The position numbers and the translations under genes are program-made. From Paenibacillus selenitireducens (GTDB lineage Bacteria; Bacillota; Bacilli; Paenibacillales; Paenibacillaceae), in contig NZ_MSZX01000014.1 in the NCBI RefSeq assembly GCF_002021565.1, positions 91,310 through 155,309 on the forward strand: a stretch of 64,000 nucleotides of DNA, given 5' to 3'. How positions within the stretch are numbered: position 1 is the stretch's first letter; every line of letters begins with the position of its first letter. Under the pieces are notes generated by a model. It did no database searches and had not been told where the DNA came from. It saw only the letters and a list, made by a program, of their open reading frames with translations. Shown piece by piece: positions 1-8,644 of this stretch.

Positions 1-212
1 ATCTCATATTGGACGTCTGCTTCCAATACTTCGGTTCGATAAACCCTTAATACATACTTCCCGTTCGATGTCGTAACCAGATAGGTGTCATTCAATCCTT
101 TTAACAAATATGTACAAGTCTGCCAAGGACCCACAGAATACTCACCGGAAAACGTATCAAGAATATACGAGCTGTTAAGAACAGAACGTAAAACCATAGG
201 ATGTTGTGTCAA
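1..212 (-). CDS. APH-fold small-molecule kinase, N-terminal part (cut by window edge)
   Basis: N-terminal part of an aminoglycoside-phosphotransferase-fold kinase; the catalytic HxDxxxxN region lies beyond the left edge. The minus-strand translation gives about 70 residues with the N-lobe pattern GLNDTYLV followed by GKYVLRVYR, typical of the ATP-binding strands of this family. I chose TTG at 212 because GAGAGG stands 7 nt upstream; the next in-frame ATG (197) has no ribosome site. Complete relatives are at 14944, 15971 and 38566. Substrate unknown: these enzymes phosphorylate aminoglycosides, amino alcohols or sugars. Confidence 0.75.
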   Translation of the reverse strand, partial: MTQHPMVLRSVLNSSYILDTFSGEYSVGPWQTCTYLLKGLNDTYLVTTSNGKYVLRVYRTEVLEADVQYE

Positions 213-360
213 TGTGTTCCCTCTCTTCTACTATTTTCCTAATTATACCATCAAGTACAACTTGCCGTAACATGTAACGAATAACTTCTCAATTAATCCC
301 ATTATAGAACACCTGTTCCTAAATGTAAATATTTTCATTTTGAAGTATGTTTGAACAGCA

Positions 361-383
361 AAAAGGCCGCTTATCAGCAGCCT
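361..383 (-). terminator. Rho-independent terminator of a decayed GNAT gene
   Basis: On the minus strand GGCTGC and GCGGCC pair around a 6-nt loop and are followed by five T. It sits just past the stop of the GNAT remnant at 402 and is nearly the same as the terminator of the intact GNAT at 1801, so gene and terminator were duplicated together. Confidence 0.7.
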
Positions 384-401
384 GCCTGAGTCCAGACTAT
401 T

Positions 402-575
402 CTATTTTAAACCCATTAGATTCTTCGTTTTTCTATAAAATACAAGTGATGCATACTCATTAAGCCTCTTACATCCCCCAGTCTTGCAGAACCCCATTTT
501 TCCATAGAAGTAACAATTACGCTCTTCTTCAAGAAGGGTTACAAGTTTCCAAGTCTTTGCTAGTGGATGAGTAAG
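402..575 (-). pseudogene. GNAT acetyltransferase remnant (C-terminal about 57 codons)
   Basis: The minus strand reads a continuous frame, HPLAKTWKLVTLLEEERNCY and on to FYRKTKNLMG, that matches the last third of the intact GNAT at 1835-2326 at most positions, including NCY-Y-KMG and KRLNEYA-LVFY. Upstream of codon 1 the frame hits a TAG and no match to the N-terminal two thirds remains, so this is a truncated paralog, not a working gene. The matching terminator follows. Confidence 0.85.
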
Positions 576-852
576 CAACTAACTTACTTACACGAGGCGA
601 ATAATTAAGAAGTTCCCCACTGGTCCTGAAACGTAACGGCCGGTGGGGAACTATTTTGTTGTTACTTTCTAGGCTTAATCCTATAGTCATCCGTTCGGTT
701 GGGGTGCGTTGGCTGCTTCACCGACAGCTAATAGGACTAGCTGCAGGTATAACAATACTAGCAACACTACATCTACATTAAAATAAATCCCGAGAAACTG
801 TTCTATGATGCTGGCAAGGCTTCCTGGATTTGTCCATAGCGATCAGAACTGT
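576..852. other. Intergenic stretch with one hairpin
   Basis: No gene recognised. The only clear structure is the hairpin at 611-652. A 28-codon open stretch on the plus strand around 698-780 is hydrophobic near its end but has no start or ribosome site, and I do not recognise it. Confidence 0.5.
611..652. terminator. Strong hairpin, probably a terminator
   Basis: AGTTCCCCACTGG (611-623) pairs with CCGGTGGGGAACT (640-652), 13 bp with one wobble and a 16-nt loop. It is followed by ATTTTGTTGTT on the plus strand. No gene in the window clearly ends into it, so it may be an orphan left by gene loss or may face the decayed region at 402. Confidence 0.5.
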
Positions 853-1389
853 CTATTTAGGGTTCTCAATTTTAACTCCATTTACATACCAAGAATTAGA
901 GTCATCGCTTTTAGTTTTCAAATCCATCACAACGTAAGAACCATTAGCTTTTTCCCAATACACCAAAGCTTGTGACTTATCTGGATTTATTAGTAAGGCT
1001 GACATATAATCGCCTACATCAAGATTTTTTGCTCTCTCCTCACTATAAAAAGCGTCTATAAAAGAAGATCGTTCTTTTCTAGAGAAAGAAGATAGTAACT
1101 CATCATTGTTAAGATCATTTATAATCGTCCATTTTGTCAGCTCATGGTATCCACTGATATCACTGCTGTTTGCAAATGCCTTAGCCTCTTCACTTTTTAG
1201 GATTACTTCTCTTCCTTTAGTCCATGATTGATTTAAACGGTCCTCTACTTTTTTCACCATAGCTTGGTCTTCAGGGCTTACATTTGGTAAAAGAGAAGAT
1301 TTAGTACCACTGGTATATGCGTTTGTACCAATTATTAATATGAAAGCGACTAATCCAAAGATGATAAATTTCTTATTCATTTTTTTCAT
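853..1389 (-). CDS. Hypothetical membrane-anchored extracellular protein
   Basis: 178 residues. One N-terminal hydrophobic segment (about residues 6-24, KKFIIFGLVAFILIIGTNAY) is a signal peptide or anchor without a lipobox cysteine; the remainder is polar and probably outside the membrane. The middle is acidic and helical, the end (YVVMDLKTK, WYVNGVKI) looks like beta strands. I chose ATG 1389 because AGGAGG lies 10 nt upstream; a GTG 9 nt earlier abuts that site. I do not recognise the family. It stands alone between the GNAT remnant and the intact GNAT. Confidence 0.7.
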   Translation of the reverse strand: MKKMNKKFIIFGLVAFILIIGTNAYTSGTKSSLLPNVSPEDQAMVKKVEDRLNQSWTKGREVILKSEEAKAFANSSDISGYHELTKWTIINDLNNDELLSSFSRKERSSFIDAFYSEERAKNLDVGDYMSALLINPDKSQALVYWEKANGSYVVMDLKTKSDDSNSWYVNGVKIENPK

Positions 1390-1800
1390 TTTTAACACCC
1401 CTCCTAGAATAGTTATTTCTCACTATGAGTATTATCTGTAAGTTCCATTTCTATATAACTCAAAATATGCCCTAATTGGACCTGGAACGAAATCATAACT
1501 AGCGATATCTGTTATGTATTGAGAATCCCCACACTTCAAAGGTATTTATTTACACATTTAATACTAACAGCGAACAAATGGGTTAGTAGTGATGATTTCA
1601 ACATATAATGGATCTATGAATATTTTATTCCATTTTCATATACTTTTCTTTCTTTTCTATATAAACGAATTACAAGATTCAATTCTCAATAAAACGGTTA
1701 ACTAACAGATCAATTTAGTATCATCCACCAGATAACTTCCTCACTTTTCTCTTATAACCGTTTAAACACAAAAATAGGGGATAAAAAAACCTCCTAAACG
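1390..1800. other. AT-rich intergenic region without a gene
   Basis: About 400 bases, rich in A and T, with no convincing frame, RNA gene or repeat. It must hold the promoter of the 853 gene, but I could not fix -35 and -10 boxes with confidence. Confidence 0.5.
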
Positions 1801-1825
1801 TAAAAAAAGCCGCTTAACAGCAGCC
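1801..1825 (-). terminator. Terminator of the GNAT gene at 1835
   Basis: On the minus strand GCTGC pairs with GCGGC across a 6-nt loop, followed by seven T. A close copy stands at 361-383 beside the decayed paralog. Confidence 0.7.
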
Positions 1826-1834
1826 ATAATTAAT

Positions 1835-2326
1835 CTAATATCTCCCTTTTGCGACTTTTTTATAAAATACAAGTGTTGCATACTCATTTAATCTCTTCCA
1901 TTCCCCAGTCTTGCGATAGCCCATTTTCTCATATAGGTAACAGTTACGCACTTCTTCAAGAAGGGTTGCAAGCTCCCAAGTCTTCGCACGAGGATACATA
2001 CTTTCTACGAATTCAATTGCTCGTTGAGCAATCCCTTGTCCTTGATATGAAGGTGAAATAAACATCGGACTTATTCCGAAGCGTGTCTCCGTTTCGTCCC
2101 AATATACACGGATAGCTCCCACTAGAATTTGATCATGCGTCAGAATTTTATAAAACGAGCCGTAAGGATGATTGATTCTCGCAATGACTCTCTCGATACT
2201 TTCACAGGCTGGATTTGTATCGAAGTCTTGATATTTAGCCAGCAACGGGGCAAATGTCTTTACTTGCATGGCATAGATCGTGTTCGCATCCGACTCGTCT
2301 GCTTTTTCTAATACGATGCTATACAT
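1835..2326 (-). CDS. GNAT family N-acetyltransferase
   Basis: 163 residues, full length for a single-domain cytoplasmic acetyltransferase that moves acetyl from acetyl-CoA to an amine. The acetyl-CoA loop (motif A) is ISPSYQGQGIAQRAIEFV at about residues 90-107, with Q-G-Q-G-I at its core; the C-terminal NCYLYEKMGYRKTGEW is the usual motif B with its Tyr. A GGGGTGG stretch lies just before the ATG. Monocistronic with its own terminator. A decayed copy of its C-terminal third lies 1.4 kb away. Acceptor substrate unknown. Confidence 0.85.
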   Translation of the reverse strand: MYSIVLEKADESDANTIYAMQVKTFAPLLAKYQDFDTNPACESIERVIARINHPYGSFYKILTHDQILVGAIRVYWDETETRFGISPMFISPSYQGQGIAQRAIEFVESMYPRAKTWELATLLEEVRNCYLYEKMGYRKTGEWKRLNEYATLVFYKKVAKGRY

Positions 2327-2381
2327 AAGCCACCCCTTATCTATGAAAAAAACCTAACCGAGGTCCATCTCGAAAACACTT

Positions 2382-3119
2382 CTATTTCACGCATCGAAAC
2401 ATCAGAAACAACGGAATTCGCATTCTTCGCTTAAACTCATCTTGATGTTCAAATAACTCTGGTCTTGGGGAGCACTCCCGAACATCCTCAATTGTGAATC
2501 CCGCCTGCTTCAATGCTTGGAAATAGGCCTCAAACGTTCTGTGATATTTGACGACACTCTCCCCGATCCATGGTTCTGTCCGTTTTCCTAATTCGAAGTA
2601 TTCGTCAACGATCCAGTTCGATCTTTTGCCGGAAATTTCTGCACTTGCCATGGAAGACGTTAGAACAGGGTGTTGTACACTAAAAATAAACTCCCCACCC
2701 GGGACTAATGCATGATGGATATGGCCGAACGTTGGTTGAATATCTTGCACATAATGAAGGGCAAGCCGAGATATCGCTATATCGTATGTATGTTGCGGAT
2801 AATTCCAACCTTCGATTGTAGCATGATGGATCTGACTATTTGTCGTATCTAATCGCGTCCGTGCCTCATGTACCATGTTGGATGAACCCTCAACACCCTC
2901 GTAATATTTACATCCCTGCTGCAATAGCTCATATCCGAACCTTCCATCCCAACATCCTAAATCTAGAACCGTTTTACCAGTAAAATCCCCCATAAGTTCA
3001 AGCAGAACGGGTTTCTCTATGATGTTATTCGGACTATCCTGGCGGTTCCTTCTCAATAAATATTGCTGGAGAAACTCCGCATTGTCGTAGACGGATGATC
3101 CGTCATATTCCATTTTCAT
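2382..3119 (-). CDS. Class I SAM-dependent methyltransferase
   Basis: 245 residues. Motif I VLDLGCWDGRFGYEL (about residues 51-65) binds S-adenosylmethionine, followed by an acidic end of strand 2 (EGVEGS), YDIAISRLALHY (motif IV region) and ALVPGGEFIFSVQHPV (post-motif). The layout fits the UbiE/Trm9-like small-molecule group (Methyltransf_11). It sits 20 nt downstream of the MFS gene at 3140 and could be co-transcribed with it, which would fit a modify-and-export pair; that is inference. Confidence 0.85.
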   Translation of the reverse strand: MKMEYDGSSVYDNAEFLQQYLLRRNRQDSPNNIIEKPVLLELMGDFTGKTVLDLGCWDGRFGYELLQQGCKYYEGVEGSSNMVHEARTRLDTTNSQIHHATIEGWNYPQHTYDIAISRLALHYVQDIQPTFGHIHHALVPGGEFIFSVQHPVLTSSMASAEISGKRSNWIVDEYFELGKRTEPWIGESVVKYHRTFEAYFQALKQAGFTIEDVRECSPRPELFEHQDEFKRRMRIPLFLMFRCVK

Positions 3120-3139
3120 CCCCCCTATGCATCCTGGAT

Positions 3140-4351
3140 CTAATTTTCGAAAATCTCAGTGTTATGTAAGGTTCTCTTCTTCTCCAACTGTATGGCAATC
3201 GGCATCAATACAAGGGCAGAGACCACTAGTGCTGCCGGTATCACGAAAATCGCAGGCTGATATCCCGGAATAAGAAACGGCAGCAAATAACCGATCAACG
3301 ACGCGGTCTGAGATAAGAAAACATACAGGCTGGATCCAAAGCCAATGCGCGTATGGAACATCCTTTGCACATATCCCATGGCAACACCGTATAGAACGGA
3401 AACATAGAAGGAATATAAGGGCTGAACCATAAAAAAGACGTAAAGCGGCGGGCTTAACGAATAGGTTATGTACACAACGAGCGCAAACAAGCTTGCAATA
3501 AAAATGATCCGTTTGCTTCCGTACTTGGCTGCCCAGTAACCGGCTAACGTCATGAACAAAAGCTCAAAAACCGCTTGCACACTCCACAAATATGACATCA
3601 GCTGCGGCTCGCCGAATTTCTGAACCACCACCAATGGGAGGTACAACCCACGAAGTGCATCACCGCAAGATAGCAATAACAATGCAATCAGCATCACGAG
3701 GGAAAAAGGTTCGCCTTTGCTTACATTCGCGACCGAAGTCTCTTCTTGTTCTTTATAAATCAATAGCAAAGTGAACAATAGTACATAACCCAATAAATTC
3801 CCCCATAAAATGCCTCGGAAATCAGAGAGTATATACAAATTCGCACCGATTAATAAGCCGCTAAAAAACCCAACGCTATAAGTCGTACGAAGCCAAATCT
3901 GTGCCATTTCGAAAAAGCTTGCCGCATTCCGCATGAAATGCTTGCGTGCCATGGCGAACAATTGTCCCATGATGAGACCGGACGGTGCGACAGCCAGTAC
4001 CATGCCTACTAATGTCAACGCATACGTTGAAGCCTGCATGTAAATGGTTAATCCGATAATACATAACAGGCTAGCTACAAGCGGAAGGGTTTTCTTGCGT
4101 TGAATCTTATCGCTGATTAACCCAACGACAATGGTCGTTATCATGTTAAGTAAGAGGGAAATCGAAAATATAGATGTAATCTCAAGCTTGCTAAGACCAA
4201 TGGCATCCCTCATATATACCGCATTCATCGGGGCTAAGATCCCCATTCCGATTCCATACAGAAACATGCCTACGATTAGGGGAATCGCATCTTGAATTCT
4301 AAAAAATGATTTGAAGTCAGCAAGCCACTTCATCCACCATTCACACTCCAT
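3140..4351 (-). CDS. MFS transporter, 12 membrane segments
   Basis: 403 residues with about twelve hydrophobic helices and a conserved cytoplasmic loop 2-3 (GLISDKIQRKKTLPL) typical of major facilitator transporters. Two hydrophobic blocks flank a central loop near KEQEETSVANVSKGEP. The exact start is uncertain: ATG 4351 has only a weak AGGT upstream, while ATG 4333 (MKWLADFKSF) is preceded by GGAG and GGTGG. Substrate unknown; a proton-driven small-molecule exporter is the usual role. The methyltransferase gene follows within 20 nt. Confidence 0.8.
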   Translation of the reverse strand: MECEWWMKWLADFKSFFRIQDAIPLIVGMFLYGIGMGILAPMNAVYMRDAIGLSKLEITSIFSISLLLNMITTIVVGLISDKIQRKKTLPLVASLLCIIGLTIYMQASTYALTLVGMVLAVAPSGLIMGQLFAMARKHFMRNAASFFEMAQIWLRTTYSVGFFSGLLIGANLYILSDFRGILWGNLLGYVLLFTLLLIYKEQEETSVANVSKGEPFSLVMLIALLLLSCGDALRGLYLPLVVVQKFGEPQLMSYLWSVQAVFELLFMTLAGYWAAKYGSKRIIFIASLFALVVYITYSLSPPLYVFFMVQPLYSFYVSVLYGVAMGYVQRMFHTRIGFGSSLYVFLSQTASLIGYLLPFLIPGYQPAIFVIPAALVVSALVLMPIAIQLEKKRTLHNTEIFEN

Positions 4352-4443
4352 TTCAATACCTGATATCGGTCATTCACCGTATCGTGATTCTTGACTGCCT
4401 ATAGCCTAGCACATTGGAAGATATTGTGGGAGTGATTTTGAAT

Positions 4444-4489
4444 AAAAAACCAGTCCAAGACACGATAAACGTGTAAGTCTGGTTTTTTT
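4444..4489. terminator. Bidirectional terminator behind the AraC-type gene
   Basis: AAAAACCAG pairs with CTGGTTTTT around a second inner stem ACACG/CGTGT. Runs of A and T on either side make it work in both directions; it lies 38 nt past the stop of the minus-strand gene at 4527. Confidence 0.85.
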
Positions 4490-4526
4490 CACGATGTTGA
4501 TTAATTGTTTGCACGATCGAATTGGA

Positions 4527-5417
4527 TCATGATTTTCTTTTGACTGGGACCCAAACCTCACAAATTGAATCTACCTGATGTTCGTCAACCCAATAGTATT
4601 TTTCAATACATGGACCTTCCACCTGTTCAAAATTAGACGAAGGAAACCATTCGGAATAAATCCGTTTCCATACATTCTGGATCTCTAGACCAATTTCAAT
4701 GTCCTCTGTCATTTTCTCCTTACTCTCAAATACAGCGTACGTTTGGGTTGGCACATGGAGAACGGTGAATTCAGTTGGGATATTCCCTTCCTCTGAAACC
4801 GCAGTTCCCATCAAATATCGCTTCGTACCATCTTCACTAAAATCAAAATAATAGCCATAGAGCAGCGTACCGGCAGGCCTCCCAGTCGCTTCATTAATCC
4901 TGTCATGCGTACCATCTTTCCAGATTCGCTCGACGAATGCAGGTATTTCTTGAAATGCATCGTACTTAATCACGACATCCTTGCCTATTACAATAGATGC
5001 CTGCTCTTCCGCGATACGATAATTCATTGCCACTTCTCCCTTAATCTGAATTTGAAAGGAGATTCGAGAGAAAGCCTTAAGCTTCACATTCATCTTCTTC
5101 GCCGCTAGTGGGGTGACCCCATGCAATCGTTGAAATGCCTTCGTAAATGCCTCAGGACTTTCGTAGCCGTACTTCAACGCAACATCAATAACCTTCATAT
5201 CCGTCCCGACCAATTCTTCTGCCGCAAGCGTTAATCGTCGATTCCGAATATACTCCGTAACCGTAAAGCCAGTTAATGCATGAAACATCCGTTGAAAATG
5301 ATATCTAGATGACAAAGCTTCCTTCGCAACGTCGTCGATTTGAATAACATCCTCTAAATGATCCTCGATATAATCGATCGCTTGGCGCATCAGTCTAAAT
5401 GTTTCGATGACCCTCAT
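4527..5417 (-). CDS. AraC family regulator with GyrI-like effector domain
   Basis: 296 residues. Residues 1-110 hold two helix-turn-helix units of AraC/XylS type (IDDVAKEALSSRYHFQRMFH and VIDVALKYGYESPEAFTKAF, then HGVTP). Residues about 125-296 match the GyrI-like/AraC effector-binding domain seen in Rob and BmrR-like proteins, which binds diverse small hydrophobic ligands. The order (DNA-binding first) fits that group. It probably controls a nearby exporter or itself; no operator could be pinned down. The start has CTCC on the plus strand (GGAG) close by. Confidence 0.88.
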   Translation of the reverse strand: MRVIETFRLMRQAIDYIEDHLEDVIQIDDVAKEALSSRYHFQRMFHALTGFTVTEYIRNRRLTLAAEELVGTDMKVIDVALKYGYESPEAFTKAFQRLHGVTPLAAKKMNVKLKAFSRISFQIQIKGEVAMNYRIAEEQASIVIGKDVVIKYDAFQEIPAFVERIWKDGTHDRINEATGRPAGTLLYGYYFDFSEDGTKRYLMGTAVSEEGNIPTEFTVLHVPTQTYAVFESKEKMTEDIEIGLEIQNVWKRIYSEWFPSSNFEQVEGPCIEKYYWVDEHQVDSICEVWVPVKRKS

Positions 5418-5587
5418 CTCCTTTCCCCTTCAGTCTATAGGACCTGAATCTTTGAAGCCTGTTCTCGCGTGCATCATTTTGTCCGAACCATTCGTTGTAA
5501 TCCCTTAATAAATACGTTCGTGAAGATCTGCAAGATTTCCTTCTACCTCACACAGATCTGCTATCCATAGCTATCAACTGACATAAG

Positions 5588-5613
5588 AAAAAGAGCCTAC
5601 GCGTAGTAAGCTC
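5588..5613 (-). terminator. Terminator of the 5644 gene
   Basis: On the minus strand GAGCTTAC pairs with GTAGGCTC around a short loop (one G-U pair) and is followed by T-rich sequence. Almost the same hairpin is used by the next gene at 6076. Confidence 0.8.
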
Positions 5614-5643
5614 CTTACTCTCATACCTATATTCATTACCCTT

Positions 5644-5958
5644 TCACTTATCGGGTGCAAGTAAATCTAGCATCGGTTTACGTGCTTCAGGCCCATAAGC
5701 TACACTCCCGACGGGGATAGCGTAATCTATTGCCTCACTGACTTTTGCAATCCAAATCGGTCCAAATCCCCCGCAAAGTTCTATCATCTGAACGCCGTCT
5801 TTCACAAGCTGTTTCGCAATTTGTACGACACGTTCTTTTTCTTCAAAATCGATACCGATCGCCGTAAATTTACAAACTTCATTGCCTGTCGTAATTGTGT
5901 TGTTCTCTGGACTAAATTGTGGGGATAAGTAGATGTATGCCCAGTTGTGAAGAGCCAT
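5644..5958 (-). CDS. Small protein resembling the DUF6506 family
   Basis: 104 residues. The body (FTAIGIDFEEKERVVQIAKQ, then GVQMIELCGGFGPIWIAK, then AIPVGSVAYGPEARKP) looks like the DUF6506 proteins of Gram-positive bacteria, whose function is unknown. ATG 5958 is preferred because AGGAGG lies 9 nt upstream; an ATG 30 nt earlier has no such site. No signal peptide or membrane segment, so cytoplasmic. Monocistronic with its own terminator. Confidence 0.7.
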   Translation of the reverse strand: MALHNWAYIYLSPQFSPENNTITTGNEVCKFTAIGIDFEEKERVVQIAKQLVKDGVQMIELCGGFGPIWIAKVSEAIDYAIPVGSVAYGPEARKPMLDLLAPDK

Positions 5959-6075
5959 AACATTATTCCTCCTATATGAGTAGTTCACGTGGATTCATTT
6001 TAGTTAAAAACAAGCAACAAAGCAAATTAGCATGCTCAATTCATCTTATCTTGCTGTGCATGTTTATCATTCAAC

Positions 6076-6102
6076 AAAAAAGAGCCTACTCGAAGTAAGC
6101 TC
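6076..6102 (-). terminator. Terminator of the MFS gene at 6149
   Basis: Minus-strand GAGCTTACT/AGTAGGCTC stem with loop and six T. Nearly identical to the hairpin at 5588, differing mainly in the loop. Confidence 0.8.
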
Positions 6103-6148
6103 CCCTCGCATGTTATAAGTTAAATAAGCTGCTTCCTTCTTTGACTTA

Positions 6149-7804
6149 TTATTTTCGTTTTGCCAAAGATAACGATAATGGAATTAGGAGTACGGTGTAT
6201 GCAGCAAGCACGTATAAGCAGAAAATAAATGAATTGGTGTAACTTATTGCATTCGCTTGCTGGTATCCATTCGCAAACAATTTATCAACCCCATCAGATG
6301 CTATTGCATGATTCTCTTTACATTCTGATGGCACAGTTTGGCTCACTCCATTCATTACATAGTAGCATTTTACAAATTGATCTAATTTCGCTTCACCTTT
6401 CTCAGATGTTAACGCATAGGCTGTTAGATGCTGACGAAGCTCCACCTTAGTCTGACTTGCCGCCTTATCCGTATTATGTCCAAGTGCGTTCAGCCATACA
6501 ATACCGATAAGACCGATCCCGATGGCAAAGGCGACCTGCATGCCTGTCGTCAGAATTCCAGATGCTGATCCAATGTCAGGTTTACGCACTTTCGAGAGAA
6601 CAATATTCGTCAGTGGTGCAGCGATGAAACCTTGGCCGATCCCGAGTACTGTCAGCGCAGGAATCCATAGGAATACATCCGGGGCCAATCCTGTGGAACG
6701 AACGGTGAGCGCAAGAGATACATACCCTACCACCGTCAATATAGACCCGAGGCTTAATACATGCGGACCTATCCTCGATGCCACACGAGCCGACATAAGT
6801 GACGCAAGGAAGTACCCTAGACCCATCGGTAAAATAACAGTACCGGCTTTCAGCGCCGTAAATCCAAGTCCAATTTGCAACAAATATGCAGCGATGAGGA
6901 AAAATGAAGCTTGCGATGACATCAAGAGAAAGACGATTAGCATCCCTATTCTAAATCCTCGCTGGCTGAACAAGCTCACATTCATGAGCGGGTCTCGTCT
7001 ACTGCGCAACAACCTGATTTGAGTCCATACAAAGATGGCCAACACAGGTATGGATAAGATCATACTCATGACAAGCGTGAGCGGCCAGCCTTCTTTCTGC
7101 CCTTGTACGAGTGGATAGACCAGCAGCAATAGCCCCACGGAAATAATCGTGGCACCGAACCAGTCAAGTTTTGATTTCCCTAAACTCTTGGATTCCGGAA
7201 TGAACGGAACCATACATAATATTAATGCTCCAATTGGTATGCTGAAGAAAAATACCACCCTCCACTCCAGACCCCAAGGGTTCCAGAATAACAAAAGTCC
7301 CCCAATTAATTGTCCTGTCGAAGCGGCTAGCCCCTGCGCTGCACCGTAAAGACCAAATATCATGCCCCTCTTCTCTGGCGGATATTGCGCTTGAATAAGG
7401 GACAATACTTGCGGTGATATCAGTGCTGCGCTTAATCCTTGAACGATCCTGACGATCGTGAGCATGCCAACTCCGTTCGACACGCCGCATAGCAAAGAAC
7501 TAAGTGTAAAGCCGACAACCCCGATGAGCAGCATTCGCCTTCTCCCGAACCGATCGCCAAGGCGTCCTCCGATAATAAGAGCGACAGCATAGGCCAAAGT
7601 GTAGGCCGAGATAACGAATTGAACACCGAAGAAGTCGGCATGCAATCCGCGTTGAATCGACGGCATTGCCACATTGACAATAAAGATATTCGCCACCGCC
7701 ATAAAGACCGAGAGCAGCATGACCGCGAGCATTAAATATGGACGTTGACTAGATTGAGCCACTATTTGCTGCCGGTCCAGGGACGCGGAAGTTACTTGGG
7801 ACAT
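6149..7804 (-). CDS. DHA2-type MFS multidrug exporter, 14 segments
   Basis: 551 residues with about fourteen hydrophobic helices, the size and pattern of the EmrB/QacA (DHA2) drug:proton antiporters. Motif A GGRLGDRFGRRRML lies in loop 2-3 and the motif C region is GAAQGLAASTGQLIGG. Helices 13-14 follow an extracellular loop with cysteines (KCYYVMNG...PSECKENH). ATG 7804 follows GGAGG at 11 nt; an ATG 42 nt earlier lacks a site. Divergent from a TetR gene with a nested operator over the exporter promoter, so expression is probably induced by the exported compound. Confidence 0.9.
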   Translation of the reverse strand: MSQVTSASLDRQQIVAQSSQRPYLMLAVMLLSVFMAVANIFIVNVAMPSIQRGLHADFFGVQFVISAYTLAYAVALIIGGRLGDRFGRRRMLLIGVVGFTLSSLLCGVSNGVGMLTIVRIVQGLSAALISPQVLSLIQAQYPPEKRGMIFGLYGAAQGLAASTGQLIGGLLLFWNPWGLEWRVVFFFSIPIGALILCMVPFIPESKSLGKSKLDWFGATIISVGLLLLVYPLVQGQKEGWPLTLVMSMILSIPVLAIFVWTQIRLLRSRRDPLMNVSLFSQRGFRIGMLIVFLLMSSQASFFLIAAYLLQIGLGFTALKAGTVILPMGLGYFLASLMSARVASRIGPHVLSLGSILTVVGYVSLALTVRSTGLAPDVFLWIPALTVLGIGQGFIAAPLTNIVLSKVRKPDIGSASGILTTGMQVAFAIGIGLIGIVWLNALGHNTDKAASQTKVELRQHLTAYALTSEKGEAKLDQFVKCYYVMNGVSQTVPSECKENHAIASDGVDKLFANGYQQANAISYTNSFIFCLYVLAAYTVLLIPLSLSLAKRK

Positions 7805-7871
7805 AAGATCATTTTCCTCCTTGGCATCCTGGGTTGATTGACACAAGCCAGAATGATCCTATAGAATGAGC

Positions 7872-7927
7872 GAGACAGTTCTGTATCATTTTAAACGTAT
7901 GATACAGACAGATCTGTCTCATGTCAA
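7872..7927 (-). promoter_or_regulatory. Exporter promoter overlapped by TetR-type operator
   Basis: Reading minus, TTGACA (7922-7927) and TATCAT (7899-7904) are separated by 17 bp, a near-consensus SigA promoter aimed at the MFS gene. Two nested inverted repeats cover it: GAGACAG (7872-7878) with CTGTCTC (7914-7920), and CTGTATCAT (7881-7889) with ATGATACAG (7899-7907). ACAGATCTGT is also a perfect palindrome between the boxes. A bound TetR dimer here would block the exporter and could autoregulate the regulator. Confidence 0.8.
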
Positions 7928-7955
7928 TCATTATTTACCTTAATTTTGGAAATGG

Positions 7956-8549
7956 GTGATTACCATCGAAAAGAAAGAAAGCGCGAAAGAACGGATTTTA
8001 CGGGTTGCATCCGATTTATTCTACAAGGACGGTGTGCGTGCTGTCGGTATCGATCGAATTATTGAAGAGTCAGGCGTCGCCAAGGCAAGCTTTTACCGTA
8101 ACTACCCGACAAAGGATAGCCTTATTGTTGCATATCTAGAACTTAGGCACGACCGTAGAACAGATCATGTTGAAGCCGTAAAACTCAGATATCCCAATTC
8201 GCCGAAAGAGCAACTATATAGCCTTCTCGATGAAGCGCTTGAGCGAATGACAAATCCAGAATTCCGTGGATGTCCGTTTATGAATGCCGTTGTTGAATTC
8301 CCAGATTTGGATCATCCAGGCCACCAGTGTGCTGTAGAAAGTCGTCACCGCATTTGGGATTCTATTGAGGATATCGCTAAGGAAGCCGGCGCCAGAAGTC
8401 CAACAGAGCTTGTATCCCAGCTTAGGATGTTGATTGACGGAGCAACGATGAATGCTTACATCGATAAAGCTTCTTTTCGTTCAGAATACTTCATTAATGC
8501 GGCGAAGCAGTTGATCGAAGATCAATGTTCTGTTCATTCCCCGACATAA
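7956..8549 (+). CDS. TetR family transcriptional repressor
   Basis: 197 residues. The N-terminal helix-turn-helix is AKERILRVASDLFYKDGVRA then RIIEESGVAKASFYRNYPTK; the C-terminal ligand domain includes RGCPFMNAVVEFPD, typical of one TetR subgroup. The likely start is GTG 7956. The gene is divergent from the 14-segment exporter and the inverted repeats between them are its probable operator. Ligand unknown, presumably an exporter substrate. Confidence 0.9.
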   Translation: MITIEKKESAKERILRVASDLFYKDGVRAVGIDRIIEESGVAKASFYRNYPTKDSLIVAYLELRHDRRTDHVEAVKLRYPNSPKEQLYSLLDEALERMTNPEFRGCPFMNAVVEFPDLDHPGHQCAVESRHRIWDSIEDIAKEAGARSPTELVSQLRMLIDGATMNAYIDKASFRSEYFINAAKQLIEDQCSVHSPT

Positions 8550-8552
8550 AAG

Positions 8553-8598
8553 AAACCCGGCAGCCAGAACGTGAAGAAGTTCTTGACTGCTGGGTTTT
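8553..8598 (+). terminator. Terminator of the TetR gene
   Basis: AAACCCGGCAG pairs with CTGCTGGGTTT, the stem extending inward through CAGAAC/GTTCTTG, followed by TTTTAAT. Confidence 0.85.
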
Positions 8599-8644
8599 AA
8601 TACATACCTCTTAAACCGTTGAATTCTAATCAGAAAATGATAGA

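Noticed and set aside
6522..7022. 166-codon plus-strand frame inside the 14-segment exporter
   Set aside because: Antisense to a well-supported transporter, no ribosome site, no family.
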